This document shows, one piece after another, positions 1 through 13,100 of a stretch of 64,000 bases of DNA; within the stretch, counting starts at the first letter, position 1, and every line of letters begins with the position of its first letter. This DNA comes from Nannobrachium achirus (lineage: Eukaryota > Chordata > Actinopteri > Myctophiformes > Myctophidae). The stretch is taken from assembly GCA_963921795.1 (NCBI GenBank), contig OY997639.1, positions 48,834,895 through 48,898,894 of the forward strand. The letters are read 5' to 3'. Position numbers and translations under genes: made by a program. Under the pieces are notes generated by a model, which saw only the letters and a program-made list of their open reading frames with translations, ran no database searches and was not told where the DNA came from.

Positions 1-8
1 GTGCTAAG
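1..8 (+). CDS. ankib1: ankib1 exon end (RING2, partial)
   Basis: The first eight bases, GTGCTAAG, followed by the donor gtaggg, read (T)GT GCT AAG = Cys-Ala-Lys. That fits the family sequence that directly precedes CKYDFCW in RING2, and the phase joins the exon at 3971. The RING2 catalytic cysteine would sit a few residues upstream, outside the window. Confidence 0.75.
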
Positions 9-27
9 GTAGGGAGGCTGGGATCTT

Positions 28-63
<36 letters not shown>

Positions 64-3000
64 GTACGCACGCACGCACGCACGCACGCACACACTCACA
101 GTTGCATACACACACTCCGATCTTATGAATTGAAAGATTTTAAGCTTTTTATCTTTGTCTCCCGGTATCGTTAAGAATTTCTCTCTTGGAACAATACATT
201 TTCAGATCTTAGAATCAGATGATTTCTTTCATCAGAATATACAGTACTTATAGATCGGTGTAATTGTGCTGCTTTTATCGGTTCATGGTACAAAAGTTTG
301 TGTGTAGATTGAATTATAGTACCTGAACATGAACAAAGTACATGAATTATTGTTTTAATAATCTTTATAACCCAAGTGGATGGCCACAGCTGACCACACA
401 ACTATAACAACAATGACAAACAATATTATTGGGATCACTTTCAGAGAGATTTGATGAATGACTGATGAACAACCCATCAAAATCATTTGAATTTACAGGG
501 TGTTACGCTCAACACATCAAGTTATACATATCACTCACGTTCCACATGTTTACAGAACATTATAGTTCATCACTGTGGGTGCTTACATCATTAGCTATCA
601 TTCTCTGTGTGGACGGCCCTTTACTCTGATAGGCTTTTACATTTGCCAGGGTAGATTAGTAAGCTATGCCCTGGACCACCTAACGGGCTTTTGATATCGT
701 AAACTTTTCACCTTTTTCACCCATCATGTGTTTGCACATGTGGGTTTTTGTTCAAAAGTAAACCTCTGGTTTTTCTCTTGACTTTGATGGGATAACTAGA
801 TTAACTACACTTAAACCCTCTACTTAGTTGACTAGATTCCCAAAGGCTCTTTACTCAGGTCAACTCGGGACTCGTCGGGAGCCATCGATCCGATAAATTC
901 TTTAGTATTCAGTTAGCTTATCAGACAGCCGCTAAAAGCTGACTTAAGACACCTAGGACTGAATTGAGTGTGCATGGACTTTAAGACTCTCGTAACTTGG
1001 GGGGAATCGAGGTATGTTGTCAAGTTTATGAATGTGTATTATTTTGGTATTGATTGATGTTGATGAATTTGCTTGTCTATGATTGGCTCATTCCGGTACA
1101 AAACCATGTGAAAAGGACATTCATTTTGTGCTGGCTATTTTCTCACTTTAAAGAGATGGTGATCCAACCTAAAGCTTTACTATATTGTTAAAATGTTGTT
1201 TGTTTAAAATGTGCTTTCTGTGGAACAGACTATGAAGCAGAATATCCCTGTGGTACAATAAAGACTATTATTATTATTTTTATAAACATCATTAGCAGTT
1301 TAAACTATTTAGAAGAATCTTTAACAAGCTGGCTATAACATTGTAAGTTACTTAGGAAACAATAAATCATTCAATATTTCAGACAGTCTGTCTGCCAGTC
1401 GGTCAGCAGACTCTGTGGGATTGACTGAGATTGATGAGAAGGAGGGAGTCTGTCAGAAATATAGGATGATGGAAAGATAGAATAAAGATGAGGAAGAACG
1501 ACATTCAGAAGGGCAATGACAAAGAGAGAGAGAGAGAGAGAGAGAGCGCGGTTCTGCTTTCTGAGCTCCTCCATCGCTGGAGGGCAGGCTTGTGTAGGAC
1601 AGCATAGTGTAGTAGTCGAGCTGCTGGGCTGCTCATCGTTGTCCCTATGACAGCTTCACTGCTGTCCTAGTTTTGGCTAAAGAGACTGACCAGAGACAGA
1701 GATTAGCTTTGGAGGAATAGAGCAACGTTTCACAAGTTGAGAGGCCATCTAGGGCCCAGCCTCTTGACCTGTTATTACCTGGTAAGAAATGGCTTTTCCC
1801 CCAGTTGCTTAGAAACACTCGCCTTGCTGTTGCCATGGGATGTCTCTTTTTCTCTTTGCTGCCATTACCCTCCCTCTGCTGTGGCCCTCTCTCTACAGTA
1901 TCTCTATATCACTCTCTCAATATCACTCTCTCTCTTTCTCCTTCCCTCCCAGAACTGTCGTTCTGTCCCTCCTGCCCCCCAGCTGTACCATATTGATTTT
2001 CTGAAGTGTCATGTAAGCACAGTGTCTCCAGTATAGTGGCAGTCTTGGCCGTTAGGGCTTTTGTGTTTATGTACTCCGGCTACCTTGTCATCCACAGAGA
2101 TGTGTTTGTGTCACGGCGAGAGTCATATCACTCACGGATTGGAGTGGTTGGTTGTAGTGTTTTGTTTTTCCACATTGGCCTGTGGGATTTGGTGATCTTA
2201 GCTGCTGTCTGAGATGCCTTCTAGTGGCAGTGGGTGTAGACAATAGCCTCCGACTTATTTTAAACATTGTCTTTTCAATTGGTTCTCACAGTAGTCAATA
2301 GAAATATGCAAATGTAAGCTTCTCTCTTCAGAATGAATTCATTGGTCACAAATCTTTCTTCAATCATATGAGAGTAAATCCTTTCCTTAAATTATACAAA
2401 TAAACCTAATCAAAGTGAGTATAGGGAGATTGGGACATCATTGATGTCACTACATTGAACCTGTCTTCTTGTGTAAAGGCTTGACAATGTCTAGAAGTAT
2501 ATAGCTCATACACTGTGTGGACTGACATTTTGCAGTTTTTTCCTTTTCATAGTCCAATCATGGTAAGGCTTATCAATGGTAAAGCATGTTGCAATGGATT
2601 CCTTTTCAGGACACCAATTGTGTTCTCACGTTACATATACATTATTTTTTACTTTTTAGAAATTGCTATATATAATCCAAAGAGAGAACAGCTGAAACAG
2701 CTTTGCACTGCGACAGTGCATGTCGATGTGAAACATTTTCATGCTGAGCCATGCCAGTATGTGCGGTCACAAAAATGTTGCTTTGCGCGGTCATACAGTA
2801 CCTAGGCGGACGTATGCAAAAGTCCCATATTGCATTGTTTTAGTCTGTGCAGACCCCAATGGAGTCTGTTCCATGTATGCTACATCTGGACTATGAATTG
2901 TCCTTAACGTCTTAACCCAATACTTTGTTGCCTCTGGCAATGGAGTTGGACCGCATTTATGTCTTCGCCCTGTTCTGTCTATCTGTTGGCAGGATATCTC

Positions 3001-4115
3001 CAAAAGTTATGATTGGATTTGTATGGGTCATGGTCCATGGAAGAACTGATTGATGTCTTTGCACAAATTGGCCAGAGGGACGTTTGGTGGTAGGCATGGC
3101 TTCCCACCAAAAACAAATAACTTATGAATGATTCATGTAACACCATGACACGTTGTGTGCCTATCAGTATGAATTAGAGGCTACCCCGAATCACTGCCAC
3201 ACGTCATTGGCCCAATCAAACAAAACGGGGGTGCTGTAGAGTTCTCTGAATAAATATAGTGCTGACCTACCGTTGTTGACTTGTGGAAATGACATCTTGG
3301 CAACTGCATAGCGTTGATGGAAGCATACACTCTACCTCACAGGGCATAGCAGTGGCATTTTCTGGTTCCATCGTTCCAGACCCCATTCATTCTTCCCATG
3401 GAGATTTAAAAAGAAATCTAAGATTCCGGTGATTCATGACCTTAAACATTATTAAATAATATAGTATATCATATCATCAAGTATTCTATTTTTTTCTTCT
3501 TCACAGAATTAAATGTTTTATGGTCATGAATCACCAGGATCCTGGATGGCTTGGTTCTAGGCTTAAAATGATTTATATAAATATTTTTGTAAATCTCTAT
3601 AAGACACCATGGAACCAGAAAATGGCTGCCACTGCCAGCTATTCTACTACTTCTAGCTACTCTGCCCTAGAGTTGGATATTTAATCTATTTATTACATTT
3701 ATCTGTATTACAATGTGCTCCCCTGTTGATAATAATATATTAACTTTGTTCCTTATTGGATTCTCAAATCATGGCCGTGACCCATGTTGAGTTTTCATTA
3801 GGCTTTGGCCAGCGATTGTAATAATATATGTTAACTTTGTTCCTTATTGGGTACTCAAATCATGGCTGTGCCATCTCTATGTTGGAGATGTGGTGTTTTC
3901 AGTACCACAGCTGACCAATGCCATCTCATTCAGACATGCTGTGTAACTGTAATATCCCTGTTCCTCTTAGTGCAAGTATGACTTCTGCTGGATTTGTCTG
4001 GAGGAGTGGAAGAAGCACAGCTCCTCGACAGGAGGCTACTACCGCTGTACCCGCTATGAAGTCATCCAACAAGTGGAGGAGCAGTCCAAAGAGATGACTG
4101 TGGAGGTAAAACGTG

Positions 4116-4188
<73 letters not shown>

Positions 4189-7100
4189 ATTCTTACAGAT
4201 CATACACAGAAATAGAAATGACAGCTTTTTGTGGTACAATGTTATTCAGTAAAGAGTAGAACAGTATAAAGAGATGACTGAATGTCTGGCAAAAAGTATG
4301 ATTTGTATACTAGGACTTCTGCAGCTATTGATTCTCTTTTTGGCAATTATTCTGTCGATTACTTTTGAGATTAATCAAATACTTGAGAAGCATTTTTTTC
4401 CTTAAATACTCACTGTGCTCAGAGCTGATTCGCCCCCCTCTCCCCCGTGGCTGCGGCGCGCATGTTGCACTGGTAACCTGAAAGCCATCCGTAAGTAGGG
4501 CACCCAAATGGCTAGCGGCGGCCCTGCTAATGTATACATTCAATAATGGGTGTTGGTGTATTAGATTTTGGTGTGCTAACTAGGGCTGCACGGTTAATCG
4601 TTTTCAAACCGAAATCGCAATGTGAAATCTCGCGATTAGCGAATCGCAAAGGCCGCGGTTTTGGTGATTTTCTGCAAAGTTGACTTCCCAAGCAATATGG
4701 AGACGTTTTCATTTTAGAAATCCCTTCATAATTGACTAAGCAATGCTGGTAACCTGAAAGCCATCCGTAAGTAGTGCACCCAAATGGCTAGCGGCGGCCC
4801 TGCTAATGTATACATTCAATAATGGGTGTTGGTGAATTAGATTTTGGTGTGCCAACTAGGGCTGCACGGTTAATCGTTTTCAAACCGAAATCGCAATGTG
4901 AAATCTCACGATTAGCGAATCGCAAAGGCCGCGGTTTTGGCGATTTTCTGCGAAGTTGACTTCCCAAGCAATATGGAGACGTTTTCATTTTAGAAATCCC
5001 TTCATAATTGACTAAGCAATGATCAAATCAAACTGTGGTGTCTTTCTTTGCGCATCGCCGGCCGCACCGAGGATTAGCATTACGGGTTGCTCCAATCTCC
5101 TCAGAGGAGAGGAGCCAAGCCAAGGCATGACACTGTCTGTCTAACAGCACGTAAAAGTGTATGATCCCTTCCAACGGAGTACTCCATGGCTACAGGTAGT
5201 GAATGTTCTGGTAATCATTATACATATAACATCCTTAAATCCTTGTGCATAGATTAAATGCTCCCGTTTGTCATAAGCTGAAAGTGAAAGTAATTTCTGT
5301 GCAACGGTGGCTGCCCCTCCTCCTCCACACGTGAAACTTATGGTGCATTTTTTTGCCTTGATGAAACTTAAGCAAGGCAGCGACATACGGTACTTTCTTC
5401 CTTGACAATAATGAGAGGCAGACAATACCATTACTGAGATTTTTCTGAATATAAAAACTTTTATATTGCTAAAGCAAAATAAAAGGGAATCTTTTGGAAA
5501 TATAACTGAACTGAATCAAACCATTTACATGATTGCCAATTAGCCTAGTTAGTAATAATCAATTTATTTTTTAAATGATTTACACAATAAATATTCAATG
5601 GAAGCTTGCCTTAAGGTAGTGAAGTGATTTTCCTTTGGTTAAAATAATTTATTATATCATCCTTTTAACAAAAAAAAAACTATCACTTATCCTACCTTGA
5701 AATACATATATAAATACAGGGGTTAAGGTTCTCCGTCCTGGGGACGGATTTCCGTCCTGAGGAGTCCCTACAGGGGCCATTTATGAGATCAAGGCAGATT
5801 TGCTAAAAAAAGAAAACAAAAAATGGGAGTGGGGGGGGGGGGGGGTGTAGCCATGGCCGTGATGTTAATAACATGACCGAAATCGTCAAAATGCAGCATA
5901 ATACTTTAGTCTAGTAGCCAGCCCATAGAGCCCCATTGTGAACCCGGACATTTTGAGTACCCTAAAGTTTTATGTTAGAAATGTTGAGTAGGGGTTCCCA
6001 GCATGTAGAAACTGCCGGATGCTAACTTGCATATGTTGAGCAATTTTCATAATTAGCATAATTAGCTTTAATTAGCATAATCACCTATAATAATGGATAA
6101 TAAGTAAAAAACTGATGGGCTGATTTGAACAATATTGGAGTGGTTTTGGGGGTTATTGAGGATGCTGAATCCATTTCTGACATTTTCTAAATTCAAAATG
6201 GCTGTTTTAAACCGTAAATGGCCATATACCAACTTAAATTGGGATGATTTTGATACTTTTTTGTTGATTTTCCAAATGATGAAGTGACTATTTTTGCTAG
6301 GCTATTGAGGCTATCTATCAGTTTTTTGACATATTATCCATATAGGTGATTATGCTAATTAAAGCTTATTATGCAAATTATGCAAATTGCTCAACATATA
6401 CAAGTTAGCATCCGGCAGTTTCTACATGCTGGGGACCCTTACTCAACATTTCTAACATAAAACTTTAGGGTACTCAAAATGTCCGGGTTCACATTTTGGC
6501 TACTAGACTACTTGCTAGTCAAGTCAAAATAAATTTCCATCTTAGGTTTTTTTTTTTGCTTTAGCCCCTGTAAATATCGCGAATAAAATCGCAATCGCAA
6601 TATTAGTCAGAAAAATCGCAATTAGATATTTTCCCAAAATCGTGCAGCCCTAGTGCCAACATGCAAGCATTGACAATACTGTTGACTATTTATTAACTGC
6701 ACCTGTGATGCTTACATCTCAGACTCTGTGTACTAAATGTCACCTGGCCATGATTTTACCCATGTGAGGTTTTGAACCTTTACAGGAAAACAAACTACTA
6801 AATTAGTCTATTCTAGCATTTAATTCACCTAGTAACACGCATAACATGCACATACACAGAGCTGTATGGTTGTGTATTCACTGTTCACCATAGAGCCATC
6901 CATAATCAATTCTTTCCACATACTGTGTGTTGAATGTGAACAGAAGTTCAGCCGCAGTGCTGGCTCGCATGCCTCTGAATTATAAGTGGTGATTTTACCT
7001 GTGGCAGCCCGGTGTATTTCTTTGTCCGCCCTCTCAACCAAAAGTACCTGCCCTTTTCTCTGCGGGATGACATTCTTTTTTGTGCCTGCTCCATCATTCA

Positions 7101-10100
7101 TAGTTTTCAGGAAAGGCAGGGGGACAGAGAGAAGAAGAGCAAGGAGAAAAGCACAGGGAAGAAATAGAGAAATCAAAGATATGTACATATAGCATAAAAA
7201 CATACTATGTATGTACATGAGGTTAGACATAAGGTGGAAAACATTGCAGATATGTTCACTTATCGACTCGCCTGGTTGTCTTGTCTCTATGTCGTAGGCG
7301 GACAAGAAGCACAAGGGCTTTCAGGAGCTCGACCGATTTATGCACTACTACACCCGCTTCAAGAACCATGAGCACAGCTATCAGGTAAGCAGGGCCCACG
7401 ATGCCTGCTTTACATAGTCTACTAACAAGGAGGCTCTGCTGCTTATGACAGGAACACATTACAATTTGAATGTTGTGTTCCTGCTTCAGCTTGTGCCTTC
7501 ATGTTAGTGCTGTGAGATGAATTTGCTCGATATTGTAAAGATTATAAATCACAATCAAAAATGATGTCATCGCAACTCGTCCCTCCTCGTCTGCTCCCTC
7601 TTTATTTCTTTCACAGAAATGCCTCTATCTCATCACAGGAGTTTGCATTGAATATTTGGGCGACACAGCCGTATTCAATGGCTCAAAACTAGACAACTGG
7701 TACTAGACTAGACTCAGACTCTCTCTTTCTTTCTTTCTTTCTCTCTTTCATGAACAATAAAAATAAAACATCAATTGTCATCCTCATACCAGCTCGAACA
7801 GCGCCTATTGAAAACAGCCAAAGAGAAGATGGAACAACTGAGCCGGGCCCTGAGTGGAAGTGAGTCCACAGCCTGTGTCAATCTGTATCTCCATGACATT
7901 TTGCTCTTTCATGGACATTCCATGAAAGAGCTAGCCACCCCTTAAAACTGTCCAAATTGTAGCCTGGTAACACAAAATGTTTTGTGTTACCAGGTTTTGC
8001 TCTGATTGATGTACAGTGTTCACTATTACATTTAAGTTTAGATTCTAACATTTCTGATTATCTAATAATGTACCTGTATTTGCATTCTCATATTGAAATT
8101 GAAAATAGAGAGAAAATATTTACATGACAATGACATGATAATCCAAATAGTCAAACCTTTCACTTCTGTATTACTAAAGAAATGTGTCAAATGTGAAACT
8201 GATAGTATAGCACTGGCCAGATCAGTCACTAGGCTAGACATTTGTGATGTGATCTAAAAGAACAGCATGGATGATATATTTAACACTGTGTTCTTTGATA
8301 TACTAAATGTTGTTTCACCATGCAGCTGCCTGTTCATCCCTTTATACTGATCTATTAAGATGCGTAACCTCTGCCCCGCCCACCTCACCATTTCCTCTTG
8401 TTTTTTTCCCAGGGGATGGAGGCCCACCTGACACTACATTCATCGAAGACGCTGTCCTAGAGTTGCTGAAGACTCGTCGCATCCTCAAGTGCTCTTATCC
8501 TTATGGGTTCTTTCTTGAACCTAAAAGCACAAAGAAAGAGATCTACGAGCTTATGCAGGTGCTGGAACTGCTCCCAGATTCAAAGACGTAAAGAATTCAC
8601 AGCAGGCAGTCCTGTTCCCGTATGAATCATTAGAGATAAGGGACCAAAGTACAGTATCGTGCTTGCCAATTTTCCCATTGTGACCCAGTTCTAAATGCCA
8701 GCTATTAGTAAAATATATAGTATATTGGATTTTTATAGCAGCCAGTATTGAAACATTATGTATGCCGCTGCTGTCTTATGTGTTAGGTAGATGCGTTGGG
8801 TGGTTTAGAAATAAATAAAGGGTTTGTAATTATATAATTTACTGCCTAAATTGAGAAACTGAATTACCTTTTGGGACAAATAGAGAATTTCAATGTTAAC
8901 AGGAATCAAACTCTCATCACTTAATTCATTTATCATCAAACCAGTCATCCAGAAAATTAATCATTCTTCTGTTTTTGTCAATAGACGGACTTGGAGATGG
9001 TGACTGAGGACCTTGCACAGAAGGTGAATCGGCCATACCTACGCACACCGCGCCATAAGATAATACGTGCAGCATGTTTAGTTCAGCAGAAGAAACAGGA
9101 GTTCCTGGCTTCAGTTGCCAGAGGAGTTGCACCCAACGACTCTCCAGAAGCCCCCAGACGCAGGTGAGGGACACTGATGTTGGTTCTGTACAGGTTGACT
9201 GCATAGTAAAGTGTGGGACATTGCTGTTGGTTCTGTACAGTTTCACTGCATAGTAAAGCCTATAGACAGTTGGGAATAGAAAGTAAATGTGTGATATTGT
9301 TTGCACATTCATAATGTTGTCTCTCTCTGTCTCTGTTCTCTTTAACTTTCAGTTTTGCTGGTGGAACATGGGACTGGGAATATTTAGGCTTTGCATCACC
9401 TGAGGTACTGATCTTAATATGCATCTTCACACTTTATGTACTGTCCTGTGATTTGTTAGGCTTCTTTTTTTGTTTATTTTTCAGCCAAGCAATCTGCTTG
9501 TCTGAAAAAACAAAAACCTGAAGGACAACTTTGTTGCATTTCAGAAAGCACACTACAAAGACGAGGCTTATCTTCAAAAGACCAATATATCAGTTTAGTG
9601 TGGGTAGCCTCCCTCCCTCTTTTCCTCACATGATTTAAATAAGAAAGCCTGTCATTATTCCATTTCGGTAAACAACTTAATAGGAAAATGCTTCTGTCTG
9701 TGGGGATGTTCGTGGAAAATGGTACCATCATCCTAACATTAAAGCGTCCTAACAATAACTCTCAGAGACTCTGTCTCGCTAAAGTGGTTAAAACGAACAC
9801 TAGACTAATAATCAAAGCTTGATGACTCTGGCTCAGAGGCACAGCTACAGATGGCCCTCTCCATGGTTCCTGCAATGCCTGCAGATCACTTCATCAGATC
9901 ACAACGGCTATTTTTAGAATTGGAATGGGAATGTATGTTTCCATACACGTCGGTATGTATATCCATTAGGGCTGTCAACTGAGCGCAGAAATTACTTTAG
10001 AACTAGATGACTTTCGATTACATTCTGTCATAACTTGCATAGAAGGCGTTCATATCCAATTGTCAAGAACAAGCTTACAAAATGTGATGTGAACTAATAT

Positions 10101-13100
10101 TTATGTTTTGACAACATGAAAGTAGAACTATTTGATTGTGTACCACACCAAGCATAACTATAAATATATTTTAAAAGTTGGTTAAAAATATCCACACCAC
10201 AATAACAACCTCAGTGGTGAACGAACAATATAGATATGATTATAGTGCTTGGTGGTGATGGACGATTAAGGCTCATTATAGTTTATCGTTGCCCACCTGT
10301 CCAAAGTCAGCTAAACTCTGCAGTGGTTTATTTGTCCGCCAAAATACTTTGTGCCCTTTTATTTGTTCGGTGTTAAGTCCTTTTTAATGTGGATTCATCC
10401 CAGACAGATAAAAATCTAAAAGATCTTGAGGATTTTGGAGGGTTTTTGGTCTTCTGCACATGCACTCAATGCAGGCTACACAGCTGTGTATCAAAGACTG
10501 TTGAATTGTCATTACAAAACATTGAGCGGTAGGCAGCCACGCCTACATAGATTTTTACTGACTGCGCATTTTCTCCCGAAAGGTGACTATTGTTCATGGT
10601 TCAACTATGGGTATTTAATTTATTTGACAGTCTTAACTCATTTACTGCCATTTTGAAACAGCTCCCATCAGGGTTCCCCGCCAGAAGCCTCCATTGACTT
10701 CAATGTAATTTATAGTGCACGGATCATGCACGCCCATGCACAGATGATGCACCATGTTTGTGCAGTTTGTTCACAGCTTTCAAACAAAAAAGTCTGATTG
10801 GAAATCCGTTCAGGCATTCTTGAGATAATAGCCATTATGTTTTACATGTTATGTAAACAAAAATGGCCGCCCTGTTTGAAAGATGGGGTTGTATGGGGGT
10901 TGAACATGCAAAATCGCGATTGAAATCATGCTTACTAGATTTGATGGGGTCCAAAAAAAAATTTTCAAAAAAAAAAATTTCAAGATTTTTTTTTTTTTTT
11001 TTCTTTTCAAACTCGTCATACTAGTCATAGGCAGAGTGGACACAGCCATATAACTCGTCAAACTAGTCATAGGCAGTAAATGAATATTATTTTAGTCTAG
11101 TACAGTCAACTATAATCCAGCGTTAACCTCTACAATCTTTGCTGCAGCACCATCCCTCAATCCAGAAGACTGTGAACTTAGCTTCCTTCATTACATATTC
11201 CACATACTAGTACTGGCGTGGGCTTTTTTTTTAATACATGAGACAAATTGAGATTTTGCTTACCATTGTACAATATGTCTGTTTTACTTGCATTTATATT
11301 TTTTTCCTTGTCACTTTTTCTTACATTCAATATTATATTCTTCCACCCCATTCATATTGGTTAGGAAACCAGAGGAGTTATTACATTTTCTAAGCACCAT
11401 TCATTTAAATTGTGCTAAATGTCACATCAGCAACACTGGCTGCAGGAGACCACATCACTGGTGTGTCGGGCAGAAACCTTGTAGCTCACAGCACGGGAGC
11501 TTGTAGATCATCAAGTTTCACTATTTTGAAATGTTTTTAAAATGAAAAAAAGGAACATTTTGGACATGCAAGGTTTCTACCCGATATGAGAGGCAGATGG
11601 CATACGTTTTCAGCAGAGTTTTGGAGCTGAAGTTGAAAACAAACAATGACTGGACTGAACTATGAAAGGGGTCATGGCAGTCCACTATTACAAAGTACTT
11701 CACTGCCTTAAGTTAATACAATTCATGTATGCGCTGTAATATACAGCATGGCATCAAATAGTTGTTTTAATGCCATTGATGGCCACATTGTTTATTAAAA
11801 TGTGGCCTGCATTGCACCTCTCTGTGCCTGGTGCCTCTCTCATGCATCCCAAAAATCCACACCCCCTGCCAAAGGAATCTGCTGACCAGGCCCAGCGCCA
11901 GAGCAAATAAACAGGAGTTCATTTCATTTTCATGAGGGGGCAACACCAAAACACCATGACAGGTACACTAAAAACATGAACTACACCACATGCACGGTTT
12001 TCCTCAATGAAAAGTGCTTTATAAATTATTGTTATTGCGCACACAAATACACAGATGGGCTAAGATGCAGTTTAAATGGTTTGTGAAACTGGTCTGTTGG
12101 ACAACACATGCAGTATGAGGCTGATGTGTACACAGTGTCAACCAGACTACACAGTGTACGATATATGTTGTCTCTCTCATTGACACACTTTATGTGCTTA
12201 CGGATGTACCCTAGCTCAGGGGTCTTCAATGTTTTCAGGCCAAGGACCCCTTAGTTGGGAGAGAAATGAAGCAGGGACCCCCACAACCTTTTCGTAGATT
12301 CCATATAGTTTCATTGTTTGACAGTCACATCGCAATCATCAGTGTATTTTGGATTCATGTCAATTTGTGTTTTCAGATATTTAACCACTTGAACCGTCAA
12401 TATGTAATAAACTTGACCTTTTACTCTGTACTTAGTCTGCTCTTTTCCCCCTCTACACCAAACCTCTTTGCCGAAAATAGCAGATCTATAAGCTCAACGC
12501 CTCGCAGCGCTGAAATTATTTCTGGGTAAAGTTCTCCGAATATGGACATTAGGGTTCAAGTGGTTAATATAAAAAAAGAAGGAAAACAAAGTCACACAAA
12601 AATTTTGAAGGACCCCCTGTAGTAACTCTGAGGAATTCCCAGACCCCCTGTTGAAGACCCCTGCCCTAGCTACAGTGATTTACCACTACCTCAGTGAAAG
12701 GGACATTTTAATTGATCCTGGGTTAAAGTGCGACAGAAATGTACAGCAGATTAGTTGTAATGGTAATGAAAATTGTGTCTTATCTCTATTGAATACTTAT
12801 AATGCAAAAGACAAAGCACATGATGGCTTTTAGGCTAGAAAAAACAGAATTGCACTATTATACATCCATTATTTCAGCTACAGTGCATTTGGTACATTGT
12901 AAACCCTTAAAATGTTACCACATGTTATGTTTGATTTTAACACTTTTGTTGCTATCAATTAAATCTCTTTGAAGGTCCAAGATGCCATGGTCTCCATAGA
13001 CTTCCATGTAATTCATAGTGCACGGATCATGCACTCCCATGCCTAGATCATGCACCACGTGTGTGCACGCTGTTCACAGCTTTCAAACAAAGAAATCCGC

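Noticed and set aside
6829..7314. 161-codon minus-strand frame at the ankib1 exon 7298-7384
   Set aside because: Mostly intron, no homology, and antisense to a confident exon.
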